A stretch of DNA of 64,000 nucleotides from the NCBI GenBank assembly GCA_964016885.1, contig OZ024744.1, forward strand, positions 28,282,108 through 28,346,107, written 5' to 3'. The translations under genes were made by a program, and so were the position numbers. Positions 24,614 to 37,672 of the stretch are shown one piece after another (position 1 is the stretch's first letter; every line of letters starts with the position of its first letter). The notes under the pieces are model-generated. The model made no database searches. It saw only the letters and a program-made list of their open reading frames with translations, and had not been told where the DNA came from. Origin of the DNA: Eledone cirrhosa (lineage: Eukaryota; Mollusca; Cephalopoda; Octopoda; Eledonidae).

Positions 24614-25807
24614 TTATTGTTCTGTTGTTGTTGTTGTTGTCGCTGTTATAACTGTTATTGCCATTGTTGTTGTTGTTGTTGTCTCTGTTATCACTGTTAT
24701 TGTCACTGTTGTTGTTGTCGCTGTTATAACTGTTATTGTTGTTGTCGTTGTTATCACTGTTAATGTCATTGTTGTTGTTGTTTTTGTCGCTGTTATTATG
24801 GTTATTGTCACTGTGGTTGTTGTTGTTCTCGCTGTTATGACAGTTATTGTCACTGTTGTTGTTGTTGTCGCTGTTATAACTGTTATTGTCACTGTTGTTG
24901 CTGTTGTCGATGTTATTGTCACTGTTGTTGTTTTGTTGTTGTTGTTGTCGTCGCTGTTGTAACTGTTATTGCCATTGTTGTTGTTGTTGTTGTCTCTATT
25001 ATCACTGTTATTGTTACTGTTGTTGTTGTCGCTGTTATAACTGATATTGTTATTGGTGTTTTTGTTGTCGCTGTAATAACTGTTATTGTCATTATTGTTG
25101 TTGTCGCTGTTATCACTGTTATTGTCACTGTTGTTGTTTTGTTGTTGTTGTTGTCGTCGTTGTCATCACTGTTATTGTCACTGTTGCTGTTGTTGTTGTC
25201 GTTGTTATCATGCTTATTGTCACTGTTGTTATTGTCGTTGTTGTCGTTGTCATCACTGTTATTGTCGCTGTTGTTGTTGTCGCTGTTATTTTCACTGTTG
25301 ATGTTTTGTTGTTGTTGTTGTCGTCGTTGTCATCACTGTTATTGTCGCTGTTGTTGTCGTTGTTGTCGTTGTTATCATGGTTATTGTCACTGTTGTTGTT
25401 GTTGTTATTATTGTTATAGTCACTGTTGTTGTTGTCGCTGTTATAACTGTTATTGTCACTGTTGTTGTTGTTGTCATTGTTATCACTGTTATTGTCACTA
25501 TTGTTGTTGTCGCTGTTATCACTGTTATTGTCACTGTTGTTGTTGTTCTCGCTGTTATCACTGTTATTGTCACTGTTGTTGTGTTGTTGTCGCTGTTATA
25601 ACTGTTATTGTCAAAGTTGTTGTTGTCGCTGTTATAACTGTTATTGTCACTGTTATTGTTGTTGTCGCTGTTACCACTGTTATTGTCTTTGTTGTTGTTG
25701 TTCTCGCTGTTATCACTGTTATTGTCGTTGATGTTGTTGTCGCTGTTATCACTTATATTGTCATTGTTGTTGTTGTTGTCGCTGTTATAACTGTTATTGT
25801 CACTGAT
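24614..25807 (+). repeat. Cassette X, copy 2 (78-bp deletion)
   Basis: It has the same landmark order as 13,345-14,615. It lacks about 78 bp with the TAGCTTTTATC and GTTGTTATTGTTG units, joining GTTGCTGTTG directly to TCGATG near 24,908. Copies 1, 3 and 4 all keep this stretch, so the deletion is private to this copy. Confidence 0.88.
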
Positions 25808-28154
25808 GTTGTTGTTGTCGCTGTTTTAACTGTTATTGTCAAAGTTGTTGTTGTCTCTGTCATCACTGTTATTGTCACTGTTGTTGTTGTTGTCGCTGTT
25901 ATCACTGTTATTGTCACTGGTGTTGTTGTTGTCGCTGTTAGTGTCACTCTTGTTGTTTTGTTGTTGTTGTCGTCGTTGTCATCACTGTTATTGTCGCTGT
26001 TGTTGTTGTTGTTGTCGTTGTTATCATGCTTATTGTCACTGTTGTTGTTGTTGTGGTTGTTGTTGTTGTTATCACTGTTATTGTCACTGTTGTCTTTGTT
26101 GTTGTCGTTGTCATGACTGTTATTGTAGCTGTTGTTGTTGTTGTTGTTCTCGCTGTTATTGTCACTGTTGTTGTTTTGTTGTTGTTGTTGTCGTCGTTGT
26201 CATCACTGTTATCGTCGCTGTTGTTGTCGTTGTTGTCCTTGTTATCATGGTTATTGTCACTGTTGTTGTCGCTTTTATCACTGTTATTTTCACTGTTGTT
26301 GTGGTTCTCGCTGTTATAACTGTTATTGTGACTGTTGTTGTTGTTGTCGCTGTTATAACTGTTATTGTCATTGTTGTTGTTGTCGCTGTTATCACTGTTA
26401 TTGACACTGTTGTTGTTGTTGGTCTCGCTGTTATCACTGTTATTGTCACTGTTGCTGTTGTTGTCGCTGTTATAACTGTTATTGTCACTGTTGTTGTTGC
26501 TGTTGTCGCTGTCATAACTCTTATTGACACTGTTGTTGTTGTTGTTGTTGTCGTTGTTATCACTGTTATTGTCATTATTGTTGTTCTCGCTGTTATCACT
26601 GGTATTGACACTGTTGTTGTTGTTGTCGCTGTTATAACTGTTATTGTCTCTGTTGATGTTGTTGTTGTCGCTGTTATAACTGTTATTGTCACTGTTGTTG
26701 TTGTCGCTGTTATAACTCTTATTGTCACTGTTTTTGTTGTTGTTGTCGTTGTTATCACTGTCATTGTCATTATTGTTGTTGGCGCTGTTATCACTGTTAT
26801 TGTCATTGTTGTTGTTGTTGTCGCTGTTATCACTGTATTGTCCCTGTTGTTGTTGTCGCTGTTATAACTGTTATTGTCAATATTGCTTTTGTTGTTGTCG
26901 CTCTTATCACTCTTATTGTCATTGTTGTTGTTGTTCTCGCTGCTATCCCTGTTATTGTTACTGTTGTTGTTGTTGTTCTCGCTGTTATCACAGTTATTGT
27001 CACTTTTGTTGTGTTGTTCTCGCTGTTAGCACTGTTATTGTCACTGTTGTTGTTGTTGTCGCTGTTATATCTGTTATTGTCACTGTTGTTGTTGCTGTCG
27101 CTGTTATCACTGTTATTGTCATTGTTGTTGTTGTTGTACTCGCAGTTATCACTGTTATTATCACTGTTGTTGTTGTCGCTGTTATCACTGTTATTTTCAT
27201 TGTTGTTTTTGTTGTCACTGTTATAACTGTTATTGTCATTGTTGTTGTCGCTGTTATCACTGTTATTGTCATTGTTGTTGTTGTTGTCGCTGTTATCACT
27301 GTCATTGTCACTGTTGTTGTTGTTGTCCCTGTTATCACTGTTATTGTCACTGTTGTTGTTGTCGCTGTTATAACTGTTATTGTCACTGTTGTTGTTGTCG
27401 CTGTTATAACTGTTATTGTCACTGTTTTTGTTGTTGTCGCTGTTATAACTGTTATTGTCACTGTTGTTGTTGTTGTAGTTGTTGTTGTCGCTGTTATCAC
27501 TGTTATTGTCACTGTTGTTGTTGTCGTTGTTATCAGTGTTATTGTCATTGTTGTTATTGTTGTTGTCGCTGTTATAACTGTTATTGTCATTGTTGTTGTT
27601 GTCGCTGTTATAACTGTTATTGTCACTGTTGTCGTTGTCCCTGTTATAACTGTTATTGTCACTGTTGTTGTTGCTGTTGTCGCTGTCATAACTCTTATTG
27701 TCACTGTTGTTGTTGTTGTTGTCGTTATTATCACTGTTATTGTAATTATTGTTGTTCTCGCTGTTATCACTGGTATTGACACTGTTGTTGTTGTCGCTGT
27801 TATAACTGTTATTGTCACTGTTGTTGTTGTGGTTCTCGCTGTTATAACTGTTATTGTGACTGTTGTTGTTCTTGTCGCTGTTATAACTGTTATTGTCATT
27901 GTTGTTGTTGTTGTCGCTGTTATCACTGTTATTGACACTGTCGTTGTTGTTGTTCTCGCTGTTATCACTGTTATTGTCACTGTTGTTGTTGTTGTCGCTG
28001 TTATAACTGTTATTGTCACTGTTGTTGTTGTGGTTCTCGCTGTTATAACTGTTTTTGTCACTGTTGTTGTTGTTGTCGTTGTTATCACTGTTATTGTCAT
28101 TATTGTTGTTCTCGCTGTTATCACTGGTATTGACACTGTTGTTGTTGTTGTCGC

Positions 28155-31100
28155 TGTTATAACTGTTATTGTCTCTGTTGATGTTGTTGTTGTCGCTGTT
28201 ATAACTGTTATTGTCACTGTTCTTGTTGTCGCTGTTATAACTCTTATTGTCACTGTTGTTGTTGTTGTCGTTGTTATCACTGTTATTGTCATTATTGTTG
28301 TTGGCGCTGTTATCACTGTTATTGTTGTCGCTGTTATCACTGTTATTATCCCTGTTGTTGTTGTCGCTGTTATAACTGTTATTGTCACTATTGCTTTTGT
28401 TGTTGTCGCTCTTATCACTCTTATTGTCATTGTTGTTGTTGTTCTCGCTGCTATCCCTGTTATTGTTACTGTTGTTGTTCTCGCTGTTATCACTGTTATT
28501 GTCACTGTTGTTGTTGTCGCTGTTATATCTGTTATTGTCACTGTTGTTATTGTTGCTGTCTCTGTTATCACTGTTATTGTCATTGTTGTTGTTGTTGTTG
28601 TACTCGCTGTTATCACTGTTATTGTCACTGTTGTTGTCGATGTTATCACTGTTATTTTCATTGTTGTTTTTGTTGTCACTGTTATAACTGTTATTGTCAT
28701 TGTCGTTGTTGTTGTCGCTGTTATCACTGTTATTGTCATTGTTGTTGTTGTTGTCGCTGTTATCACTGTTATTGTCACTGTTGTTGTTGTTGTCCCTGTT
28801 ATCACTTTTATTGTCACTGTTGTCGTTGTTGTCTCTGCTATCACTGTTATTGTCATTGTTGTTATTGTTGTTGTCGCTGTTATAACTGTTATTGTCATTG
28901 TCGTTGTTGTCGCTGTTATAACTGTTATTGTCACTGTTGTCGTTGTCCCTGTTATCACTGTTATTGTCACTGTTGTCGCCGTTATAACTGTTATTGTCAT
29001 TGTTGTTGTTGTCGCTGTTATAACTGTTATTGTCATTGTTGTTGTTGTTGTTGTCGTTGTTATCACTGTTATTGTCATTGTTGTTGTCGCTGTTATCACT
29101 CTTATTGTCACTGTTGTTGTTGTTGTCGCTGTTATCACTGTTATTGTCACTGTTGTTGTCACTGTTATAAATGATATTGTCACTGTTGTTGTTGTCGCTG
29201 TTGTTGTCACTGTTGTTGTTGTTGTCGCTGTTATAACTGTTATTGTCACTGTCGTTTTTGTTCTCGCTCTTATCACTGTTATTGTCACTGTTGTTGTTGT
29301 TGTCGCTGTTATAACTGTTATTCTCATTGTTGTTGTTGTCGCTGTTATAACTGTTATTGTCACTGTTGTTGTTTTGTTGTTGTTGTTGTTGTCGCTGTTA
29401 TCACTGTTATTGTTCTGTTGTTGTTGATGTCGCTGTTATAACTGTTATTGCCATTGTTGTTGTTGTTGTCTCTGTTATCTCTGTTATTGTCAATATTGTT
29501 GTTGTCGCTGTTATAACTTTTTTGTTATTGGTGTTGTTGTCGCTGTTATGACTGTTATTGTCATTGTTGTTGTAGTCGCTGTTATCACTGTTAATGTCAT
29601 TGTTGTTGTTGTTTTTGTCGCTGTTATTACTGTTATTGTCACTGTGGTTATTGTTGTTCTCGCTGTTATCACAGTTATTGTCACTGTTGTTGTTGTTGTT
29701 GTTGTCGCTGTTATAACTGTTATTGTCACTGTTGTTGTTGTTCTTGTCGCTGTTATAACTGTTATTGTCACTGTTGTTGTTGTAGCTTTTATCACTGTTA
29801 TTGACACTGTTGTTATTGTTGTCGCTGTTATAACTGTTATTGTCACTGTTGTTGTTGTGGTTCTCGCTGTTATAACTGTTATTCTGACTGTTTTTGTTGT
29901 TGTCGCTGTTATAACTGTTATTGTCATTGTTGTTGTTGTTGTCGCTGTTATCACTGTTATTGACACTGTCGTTGTTGTTGTTCTCGCTGTTATCACTGTT
30001 ATTGTCACTGTTGATGTTGTTGTCGCTGTTATAACTGTTATTGTCACTGTTGTTGTTGCTGTTGTCGCTGTCATAACTCTTATTGTCACTGTTGTTGTTG
30101 TTGTTGTTGTTGTCGTTGTTATCACTGTTATTGTCATTATTGTTGTTCTCGCTGTTATCACTGGTATTGACACTGTTGTTGTTGTTGTCGCTGTTATAAC
30201 TGTTATTGTCTCTGTTGATGTTGTTGTTGTCGCTGTTATAACTGTTATTGTCACTGTTGTTGTTGTCGCTGTTATAACTCTTATTGTCACTGTTGTTGTT
30301 GTTGTTGTCGTTGTTATCACTGTTATTGTCATTATTGTTGTTGGCGCTGTTATCACTGTTATTGTTGTCGCTGTTATCACTGTTATTATCCCTGTTGTTG
30401 TTGTCGCTGTTATAACTGTTATTGTCACTATTGCTTTTGTTGTTGTCGCTCTTATCACTCTTATTGTCATTGTTGTTGTTGTTCTCGCTGCTATCCCTGT
30501 TATTTTTACTGTTGTTGTTCTCGCTGTTATCACTGTTATTGTCACTGTTGTTGTTGTCGCTGTTATATCTGTTATTGTCACTGTTGTTATTGTTGCTGTC
30601 TCTGTTATCACTGTTATTGTCATTGTTGTTGTTGTTGTACTCGCTGTTATCACTGTTATTGTCACTGTTGTTGTCGATGTTATCACTGTTATTTTCATTG
30701 TTGTTTTTGTTGTCACTGTTATAACTGTTATTGTCATTGTCGTTGGTGTTGTCGCTGTTATCACTGTTATTGTCATTGTTGTTGTTGTCGCTGTTATCAC
30801 TGTTATTGTCACTGTTGTTGTTGTTGTCCCTGTTATCACTTTTATTGTCACTGTTGTCGTTGTTGTCTCTGCTATCACTGTTATTGTCATTGTTGTTATT
30901 GTTGTTGTCGCTGTTATAACTGTTATTGTCATTGTTGTTGTTGTCGCTGTTATAACTGTTATTGTCACTGTTGTCGTTGTCCCTGTTATAACTGTTACTG
31001 TCACTGTTGTTGTTGTCGCTGTTATCACTGTTATTGTCACTGTTGTTGTCGCCGTTATCACTGTTATTGTCATTGTTGTTGTTGTCGCTGTTATAACTGT

Positions 31101-33357
31101 TATTGTCATTGTTGTTGTTGTTGTCGCTGTTATCACTGTTATTGTCATTGTTGTTGTCGCTTTTATCACTGTTATTGTCACTGTTGTTGTTGTTGTCGCT
31201 GTTATCACTGTTATTGTCACTGTTGTTGTCACTGTTATAAATGTTATTGTCACTGTTGTTGTTGTCGCTGTTATAACTGTTATTGTCACTGTTGTTGTTG
31301 TTGTCGCTGTTATAACTGTTATTGTCACTGTCGTTTTTGTTCTCGCTCTTATCACTGTTATTGTCACTGTTGTTGTTGTTGTCGCTGTTATAACTGTTAT
31401 TCTCATTGTTGTTGTTGTCGCTGTTATAACTGTTATTGTCACTGTTGTTGTCGCTGTTATTGTCACTGTTGTTGTTTTGTTGTTGTTGTTGTTGTTGTTG
31501 TCGCTGTTATCACTGTTATTGTTGTGTTGTTGTTGATGTCGCTGTTATAACTGTTGTTGTCATTGTTGTTGTTGTCGCTGTTATAACTGTTATTGTCACT
31601 GTTGTTGTTGTCCCTGTTATAACTGTTACTGTCACTGTTGTTGTTGTCGCTGTTATCACTGTTATTGTCACTGTTGTTGTCGCCGTTATCACTGTTATTG
31701 TCATTGTTGTTGTTGTCGCTGTTATAACTGTTGTTGTCATTGTTGTTGTTGTTGTTGTCGCTGTTATCACTGTTATTGTCATTGTTGTTGTCGCTGTTAT
31801 CACTGTTATTGTCACTGTTGTTGTTGTTGTCGCTGTTATCACTGTTATTGTCACTGTTGTTGTCACTGTTATAAATGTTATTGTCACTGTTGTTGTTGTC
31901 GCTGTTATAACTGTTATTGTCACTGTTGTTGTTGTTGTCGCTGTTATAACTGTTATTCTCACTGTCTTTTTTGTTCTCGCTCTTATCACTGTTATTGTCA
32001 CTGTTGTTGTTGTTGTCGCTGTTATAACTGTTATTCTCATTGTTGTTGTTGTCGCTGTTATAACTGTTATTGTCACTGTTGTTGTCGCTGTTATTGTCAC
32101 TGTTGTTGTTTTGTTGTTGTTGTTGTTGTTGTTGTCGCTGTTATCACTGTTATTGTTGTGTTGTTGTTGATGTCGCTGTTATAACTGTTATTGCCATTGT
32201 TGTTGTTGTTGTCTCTGTTATCACTGTTATTGTCAATATTGTTGTTGTCGCTGTTATAACTTTTTTGTTATTGGTGTTGTTGTCGCTGTTATGACTGTTA
32301 TTGTCATTGTTGTTGTAGTCGCTGTTATCACTGTTAATGTCATTGTAGTTGTTGTTTTTGTCGCTGTTATTACTGTTATTGTCACTGTGGTTGTTGTTGT
32401 TCTCGCTGTTATCACAGTTATTGTCACTGTTGTTGTTGTTGTTGTCGATGTTATAACTGTTATTGTCACTGTTGTTGTTGTTCTTGTCGCTGTTATATCT
32501 GTTATTGTCACTGTTGTTGTTGTAGCTTTTATCACTGTTATTGACACTGTTGTTATTGTTGTCGCTGTTATAACTGTTATTGACACTGTCGTTGTTGTTG
32601 TTCTCGCTGTTATCACTGTTATTGTCACTGTTGATGTTGTTGTCGCTGTTATAACTGTTATTGTCACTGTTGTTGTTGCTGTTGTCGCTGTCATAACTCT
32701 TAATGTCACTGTTGTTGTTGTTGTTGTTGTTGTCGTTGTTATCACTGTTATTGTCATTATTGTTGTTCTCGCTGTTATCACTGGTATTGACACTGTTGTT
32801 GTTGTTGTCGCTGTTATAACTGTTATTGTCTCTGTTGATGTTGTTGTTGTCGCTGTTATAACTGTTATTGTCACTGTTGTTGTTGTCGCTGTTATAACTC
32901 TTATTGTCACTGTTGTTGTTGTTGTTGTCGTTGTTATCACTGTTATTGTCATTATTGTTGTTGGCGCTGTTATAACTGTTATTGTCACTGTTTTTGTTGT
33001 TGTCGCTGTTATAAATGTTATTGTCACTGTTGTTGTTGTGTTGTCGCTGTTATCACTGTTATTGTCACTGCTGTTGTTGTCACTGTTATAAATGTTATTG
33101 TCACTGTTGTTGTTGTTGTCGCTGTTATAACTGTTATTGTCATTGTTGTTGTTGTCACTGTTATAACTGTTATTGTCACTGTTGTTGTTGTTGTCGCTGT
33201 TATTGTCACTGTTGTTGTTTTGTTGTTGTTGTTGTCGCTGTTATCACTGTTATTGTTCTGTTGTTGTTGTTGTTGTCGCTGTTATAACTGTTATTGCCAT
33301 TGTTGTTGTTGTTGTTGTCTCTGTTATCACTGTTATTGTCACTGTTGTTGTTGTCGC
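28155..33357 (+). repeat. HOR series Y, copy 1 (~5.2 kb)
   Basis: It begins at the anchor with a TCTCTGTTGATG unit followed by a GTTCTTGTTGTCGC unit, and is followed in tandem by copy 2 at 33,358. The offset to copy 2 is 5,206-5,221 bp up to the 634-bp internal duplication, then 4,587 bp, then 4,315 bp. The changes equal one extra 634-bp copy and one extra stretch of about 272 bp here. T6 interruptions lie at 29,518 and 32,261. Confidence 0.85.
30917..32184 (+). repeat. 634-bp tandem duplication inside HOR Y copy 1
   Basis: The GTTGTGTTGTTGTTGATG unit at 31,521 repeats at 32,155, 634 bp later. The TCCCTG unit followed by GTTACTG repeats at 631 bp, the difference being one GTT triplet. Copy 1 is about 30,917-31,550 and copy 2 about 31,551-32,184. 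The corresponding part of HOR Y copy 2 (near 36.1-36.75 kb) has only one copy. Confidence 0.88.
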
Positions 33358-36300
33358 TGTTATAACTGTTATTGTCTCTGTTGATGTTGTTGTTGTCGCT
33401 GTTATAACTGTTATTGTCACTGTTCTTGTTGTCGCTGTTATAACTCTTATTGTCACTGTTGTTGTTGTTGTCGTCGTTGTTATCACTGTTATTGTCATTA
33501 TTGTTGTTGGCGCTGTTATCACTGTTATTGTTGTCGCTGTTATCACTGTTATTATCCCTGTTGTTGTTGTCGCTGTTATAACTGTTATTGTCACTATTGC
33601 TTTTGTTGTTGTCGCTCTTATCACTCTTATTGTCATTGTTGTTGTTGTTCTCGCTGCTATCCCTGTTATTGTTACTGTTGTTGTTCTCGCTGTTATCACT
33701 GTTATTGTCACTGTTGTTGTTGTCGCTGTTATATCTGTTATTGTCACTGTTGTTATTGTTGCTGTCTCTGTTATCACTGTTATTGTCATTGTTGTTGTTG
33801 TTGTTGTACTCGCTGTTATCACTGTTATTGTCACTGTTGTTGTCGATGTTATCACTGTTATTTTCATTGTTGTTTTTGTTGTCACTGTTATAACTGTTAT
33901 TGTCATTGTCGTTGTTGTTGTCGCTGTTATCACTGTTATTGTCATTGTTGTTGTTGTTGTCGCTGTTATCACTGTTATTGTCACTGTTGTTGTTGTTGTC
34001 CCTGTTATCACTTTTATTGTCACTGTTGTCGTTGTTGTCTCTGCTATCACTGTTATTGTCATTGTTGTTATTGTTGTTGTCGCTGTTATAACTGTTATTG
34101 TCATTGTCGTTGTTGTCGCTGTTATAACTGTTATTGTCACTGTTGTCGTTGTCCCTGTTATCACTGTTATTGTCACTGTTGTCGCCGTTATAACTGTTAT
34201 TGTCATTGTTGTTGTTGTCGCTGTTATAACTGTTATTGTCATTGTTGTTGTTGTTGTTGTCGTTGTTATCACTGTTATTGTCATTGTTGTTGTCGCTGTT
34301 ATCACTCTTATTGTCACTGTTGTTGTTGTTGTCGCTGTTATCACTGTTATTGTCACTGTTGTTGTCACTGTTATAAATGATATTGTCACTGTTGTTGTTG
34401 TCGCTGTTATAACTGTTATTGTCACTGTTGTTGTTGTTGTCGCTGTTATAACTGTTATTGTCACTGTCGTTTTTGTTCTCGCTCTTATCACTGTTATTGT
34501 CACTGTTGTTGTTGTTGTCGCTGTTATAACTGTTATTCTCATTGTTGTTGTTGTCGCTGTTATAACTGTTATTGTCACAGTTGTTGTTTTGTTGTTGTTG
34601 TTGTTGTCGCTGTTATCACTGTTATTGTTCTGTTGTTGTTGATGTCGCTGTTATAACTGTTATTGCCATTGTTGTTGTTGTTGTCTCTGTTATCTCTGTT
34701 ATTGTCAATATTGTTGTTGTCGCTGTTATAACTTTTTTGTTATTGGTGTTGTTGTCGCTGTTATGACTGTTATTGTCATTGTTGTTGTAGTCGCTGTTAT
34801 CACTGTTAATGTCATTGTTGTTGTTGTTTTTGTCGCTGTTATTACTGTTATTGTCACTGTGGTTATTGTTGTTCTCGCTGTTATCACAGTTATTGTCACT
34901 GTTGTTGTTGTTGTTGTTGTCGCTGTTATAACTGTTATTGTCACTGTTGTTGTTGTTCTTGTCGCTGTTATAACTGTTATTGTCACTGTTGTTGTTGTAG
35001 CTTTTATCACTGTTATTGACACTGTTGTTATTGTTGTCGCTGTTATAACTGTTATTGTCACTGTTGTTGTTGTGGTTCTCGCTGTTATAACTGTTATTCT
35101 GACTGTTTTTGTTGTTGTCGCTGTTATAACTGTTATTGTCATTGTTGTTGTTGTTGTCGCTGTTATCACTGTTATTGACACTGTCGTTGTTGTTGTTCTC
35201 GCTGTTATCACTGTTATTGTCACTGTTGATGTTGTTGTCGCTGTTATAACTGTTATTGTCACTGTTGTTGTTGCTGTTGTCGCTGTCATAACTATTATTG
35301 TCACTGTTGTTGTTGTTGTTGTTGTTGTCGTTGTTATCACTGTTATTGTCATTATTGTTGTTCTCGCTGTTATCACTGGTATTGACACTGTTGTTGTTGT
35401 TGTTGCTGTTATAACTGTTATTGTCTCTGTTGATGTTGTTGTTGTCGCTGTTATAACTGTTATTGTCACTGTTGTTGTTGTCGCTGTTATAACTCTTATT
35501 GTCACTGTTGTTGTTGTTGTTGTCGTTGTTATCACTGTTATTGTCATTATTGTTGTTGGCGCTGTTATCACTGTTATTGTTGTCGCTGTTATCACTGTTA
35601 TTATCCCTGTTGTTGTTGTCGCTGTTATAACTGTTATTGTCACTATTGCTTTTGTTGTTGTCGCTCTTATCACTCTTATTGTCATTGTTGTTGTTGTTCT
35701 CGCTGCTATCCCTGTTATTTTTACTGTTGTTGTTCTCGCTGTTATCACTGTTATTGTCACTGTTGTTGTTGTCGCTGTTATATCTGTTATTGTCACTGTT
35801 GTTATTGTTGCTGTCTCTGTTATCACTGTTATTGTCATTGTTGTTGTTGTTGTTGTACTCGCTGCTATCACTGTTATTGTCACTGTTGTTGTCGATGTTA
35901 TCACTGTTATTTTCATTGTTGTTTTTGTTGTCACTGTTATAACTGTTATTGTCATTGTCGTTGTTGTTGTCGCTGTTATCACTGTTATTGTCATTGTTGT
36001 TGTTGTCGCTGTTATCACTGTTATTGTCACTGTTGTTGTTGTTGTCCCTGTTATCACTTTTATTGTCACTGTTGTCGTTGTTGTCTCTGCTATCACTGTT
36101 ATTGTCATTGTTGTTATTGTTGTTGTCGCTGTTATAACTGTTATTGTCATTGTTGTTGTTGTCGCTGTTATAACTGTTATTGTCACTGTTGTCGTTGTCC
36201 CTGTTATAACTGTTACTGTCACTGTTGTTGTTGTCGCTGTTATCACTGTTATTGTCACTGTTGTTGTCGCCGTTATCACTGTTATTGTCATTGTTGTTGT

Positions 36301-37672
36301 TGTCGCTGTTATAACTGTTATTGTCATTGTTGTTGTTGTTGTCGCTGTTATCACTGTTATTGTCATTGTTGTTGTCGCTGTTATCACTGTTATTGTCACT
36401 GTTGTTGTTGTTGTCGCTGTTATCACTGTTATTGTCACTGTTGTTGTCACTGTTATAAATGTTATTGTCACTGTTGTTGTTGTCGCTGTTATAACTGTTA
36501 TTGTCACTGTTGTTGTTGTTGTCGCTGTTATAACTGTTATTGTCACTGTCGTTTTTGTTCTCGCTCTTATCACTGTTATTGTCACTGTTGTTGTTGTTGT
36601 CGCTGTTATAACTGTTATTCTCATTGTTGTTGTTGTCGCTGTTATAACTGTTATTGTCACTGTTGTTGTCGCTGTTATTGTCACTGTTGTTGTTTTGTTG
36701 TTGTTGTTGTTGTTGTTGTTGTCGCTGTTATCACTGTTATTGTTGTGTTGTTGTTGATGTCGCTGTTATAACTGTTATTGCCATTGTTGTTGTTGTTGTC
36801 TCTGTTATCACTGTTATTGTCAATATTGTTGTTGTCGCTGTTATAACTTTTTTGTTATTGGTGTTGTTGTCGCTGTTATGACTGTTATTGTCATTGTTGT
36901 TGTAGTCGCTGTTATCACTGTTAATGTCATTGTAGTTGTTGTTTTTGTCGCTGTTATTACTGTTATTGTCACTGTGGTTGTTGTTGTTCTCGCTGTTATC
37001 ACAGTTATTGTCACTGTTGTTGTTGTTGTTGTCGATGTTATAACTGTTATTGTCACTGTTGTTGTTGTTCTTGTCGCTGTTATATCTGTTATTGTCACTG
37101 TTGTTGTTGTAGCTTTTATCACTGTTATTGACACTGTTGTTATTGTTGTCGCTGTTATAACTGTTATTGACACTGTCGTTGTTGTTGTTCTCGCTGTTAT
37201 CACTGTTATTGTCACTGTTGATGTTGTTGTCGCTGTTATAACTGTTATTGTCACTGTTGTTGTTGCTGTTGTCGCTGTCATAACTCTTAATGTCACTGTT
37301 GTTGTTGTTGTTGTTGTTGTCGTTGTTATCACTGTTATTGTCATTATTGTTGTTCTCGCTGTTATCACTGGTATTGACACTGTTGTTGTTGTTGTCACTG
37401 TTATAAATGTTATTGTCACTGTTGTTGTTGTTGTCGCTGTTATAACTGTTATTGTCATTGTTGTTGTTGTCGCTGTTATAACTGTTATTGTCACTGTTGT
37501 TGTTGTTGTCGCTGTTATTGTCACTGTTGTTGTTTTGTTGTTGTTGTTGTCGCTGTTATCACTGTTATTGTTCTGTTGTTGTTGTTGTTGTCGCTGTTAT
37601 AACTGTTATTGCCATTGTTGTTGTTGTTGTTGTCTCTGTTATCACTGTTATTGTCACTGTTGTTGTTGTCGC
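33358..37672 (+). repeat. HOR series Y, copy 2 (~4.3 kb)
   Basis: It starts at the same TCTCTGTTGATG anchor as 28,155. It follows copy 1 closely but has a single 634-bp segment and a junction near 37,390, where CACTGGTATTGACAC units run straight into GTTATAAATG. T6 interruptions lie at 34,733 and 36,848. Confidence 0.85.

Larger units (their letters stand above)
22460..31370 (+). repeat. Long-range duplicated block Z, copy B (~8.9 kb)
   Basis: This is the partner of 11,265-20,105, with the same order of landmarks: GTTATGGTC at 22,511, TTTATAAATG at 23,964, cassette X at 24.6-25.8 kb, CAATATTGC at 26,878 and T6 at 29,518. It differs by a few indels of about two monomers and by scattered substitutions. 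Its right third (28,155 onward) also serves as the first copy of the next HOR series. Confidence 0.88.
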
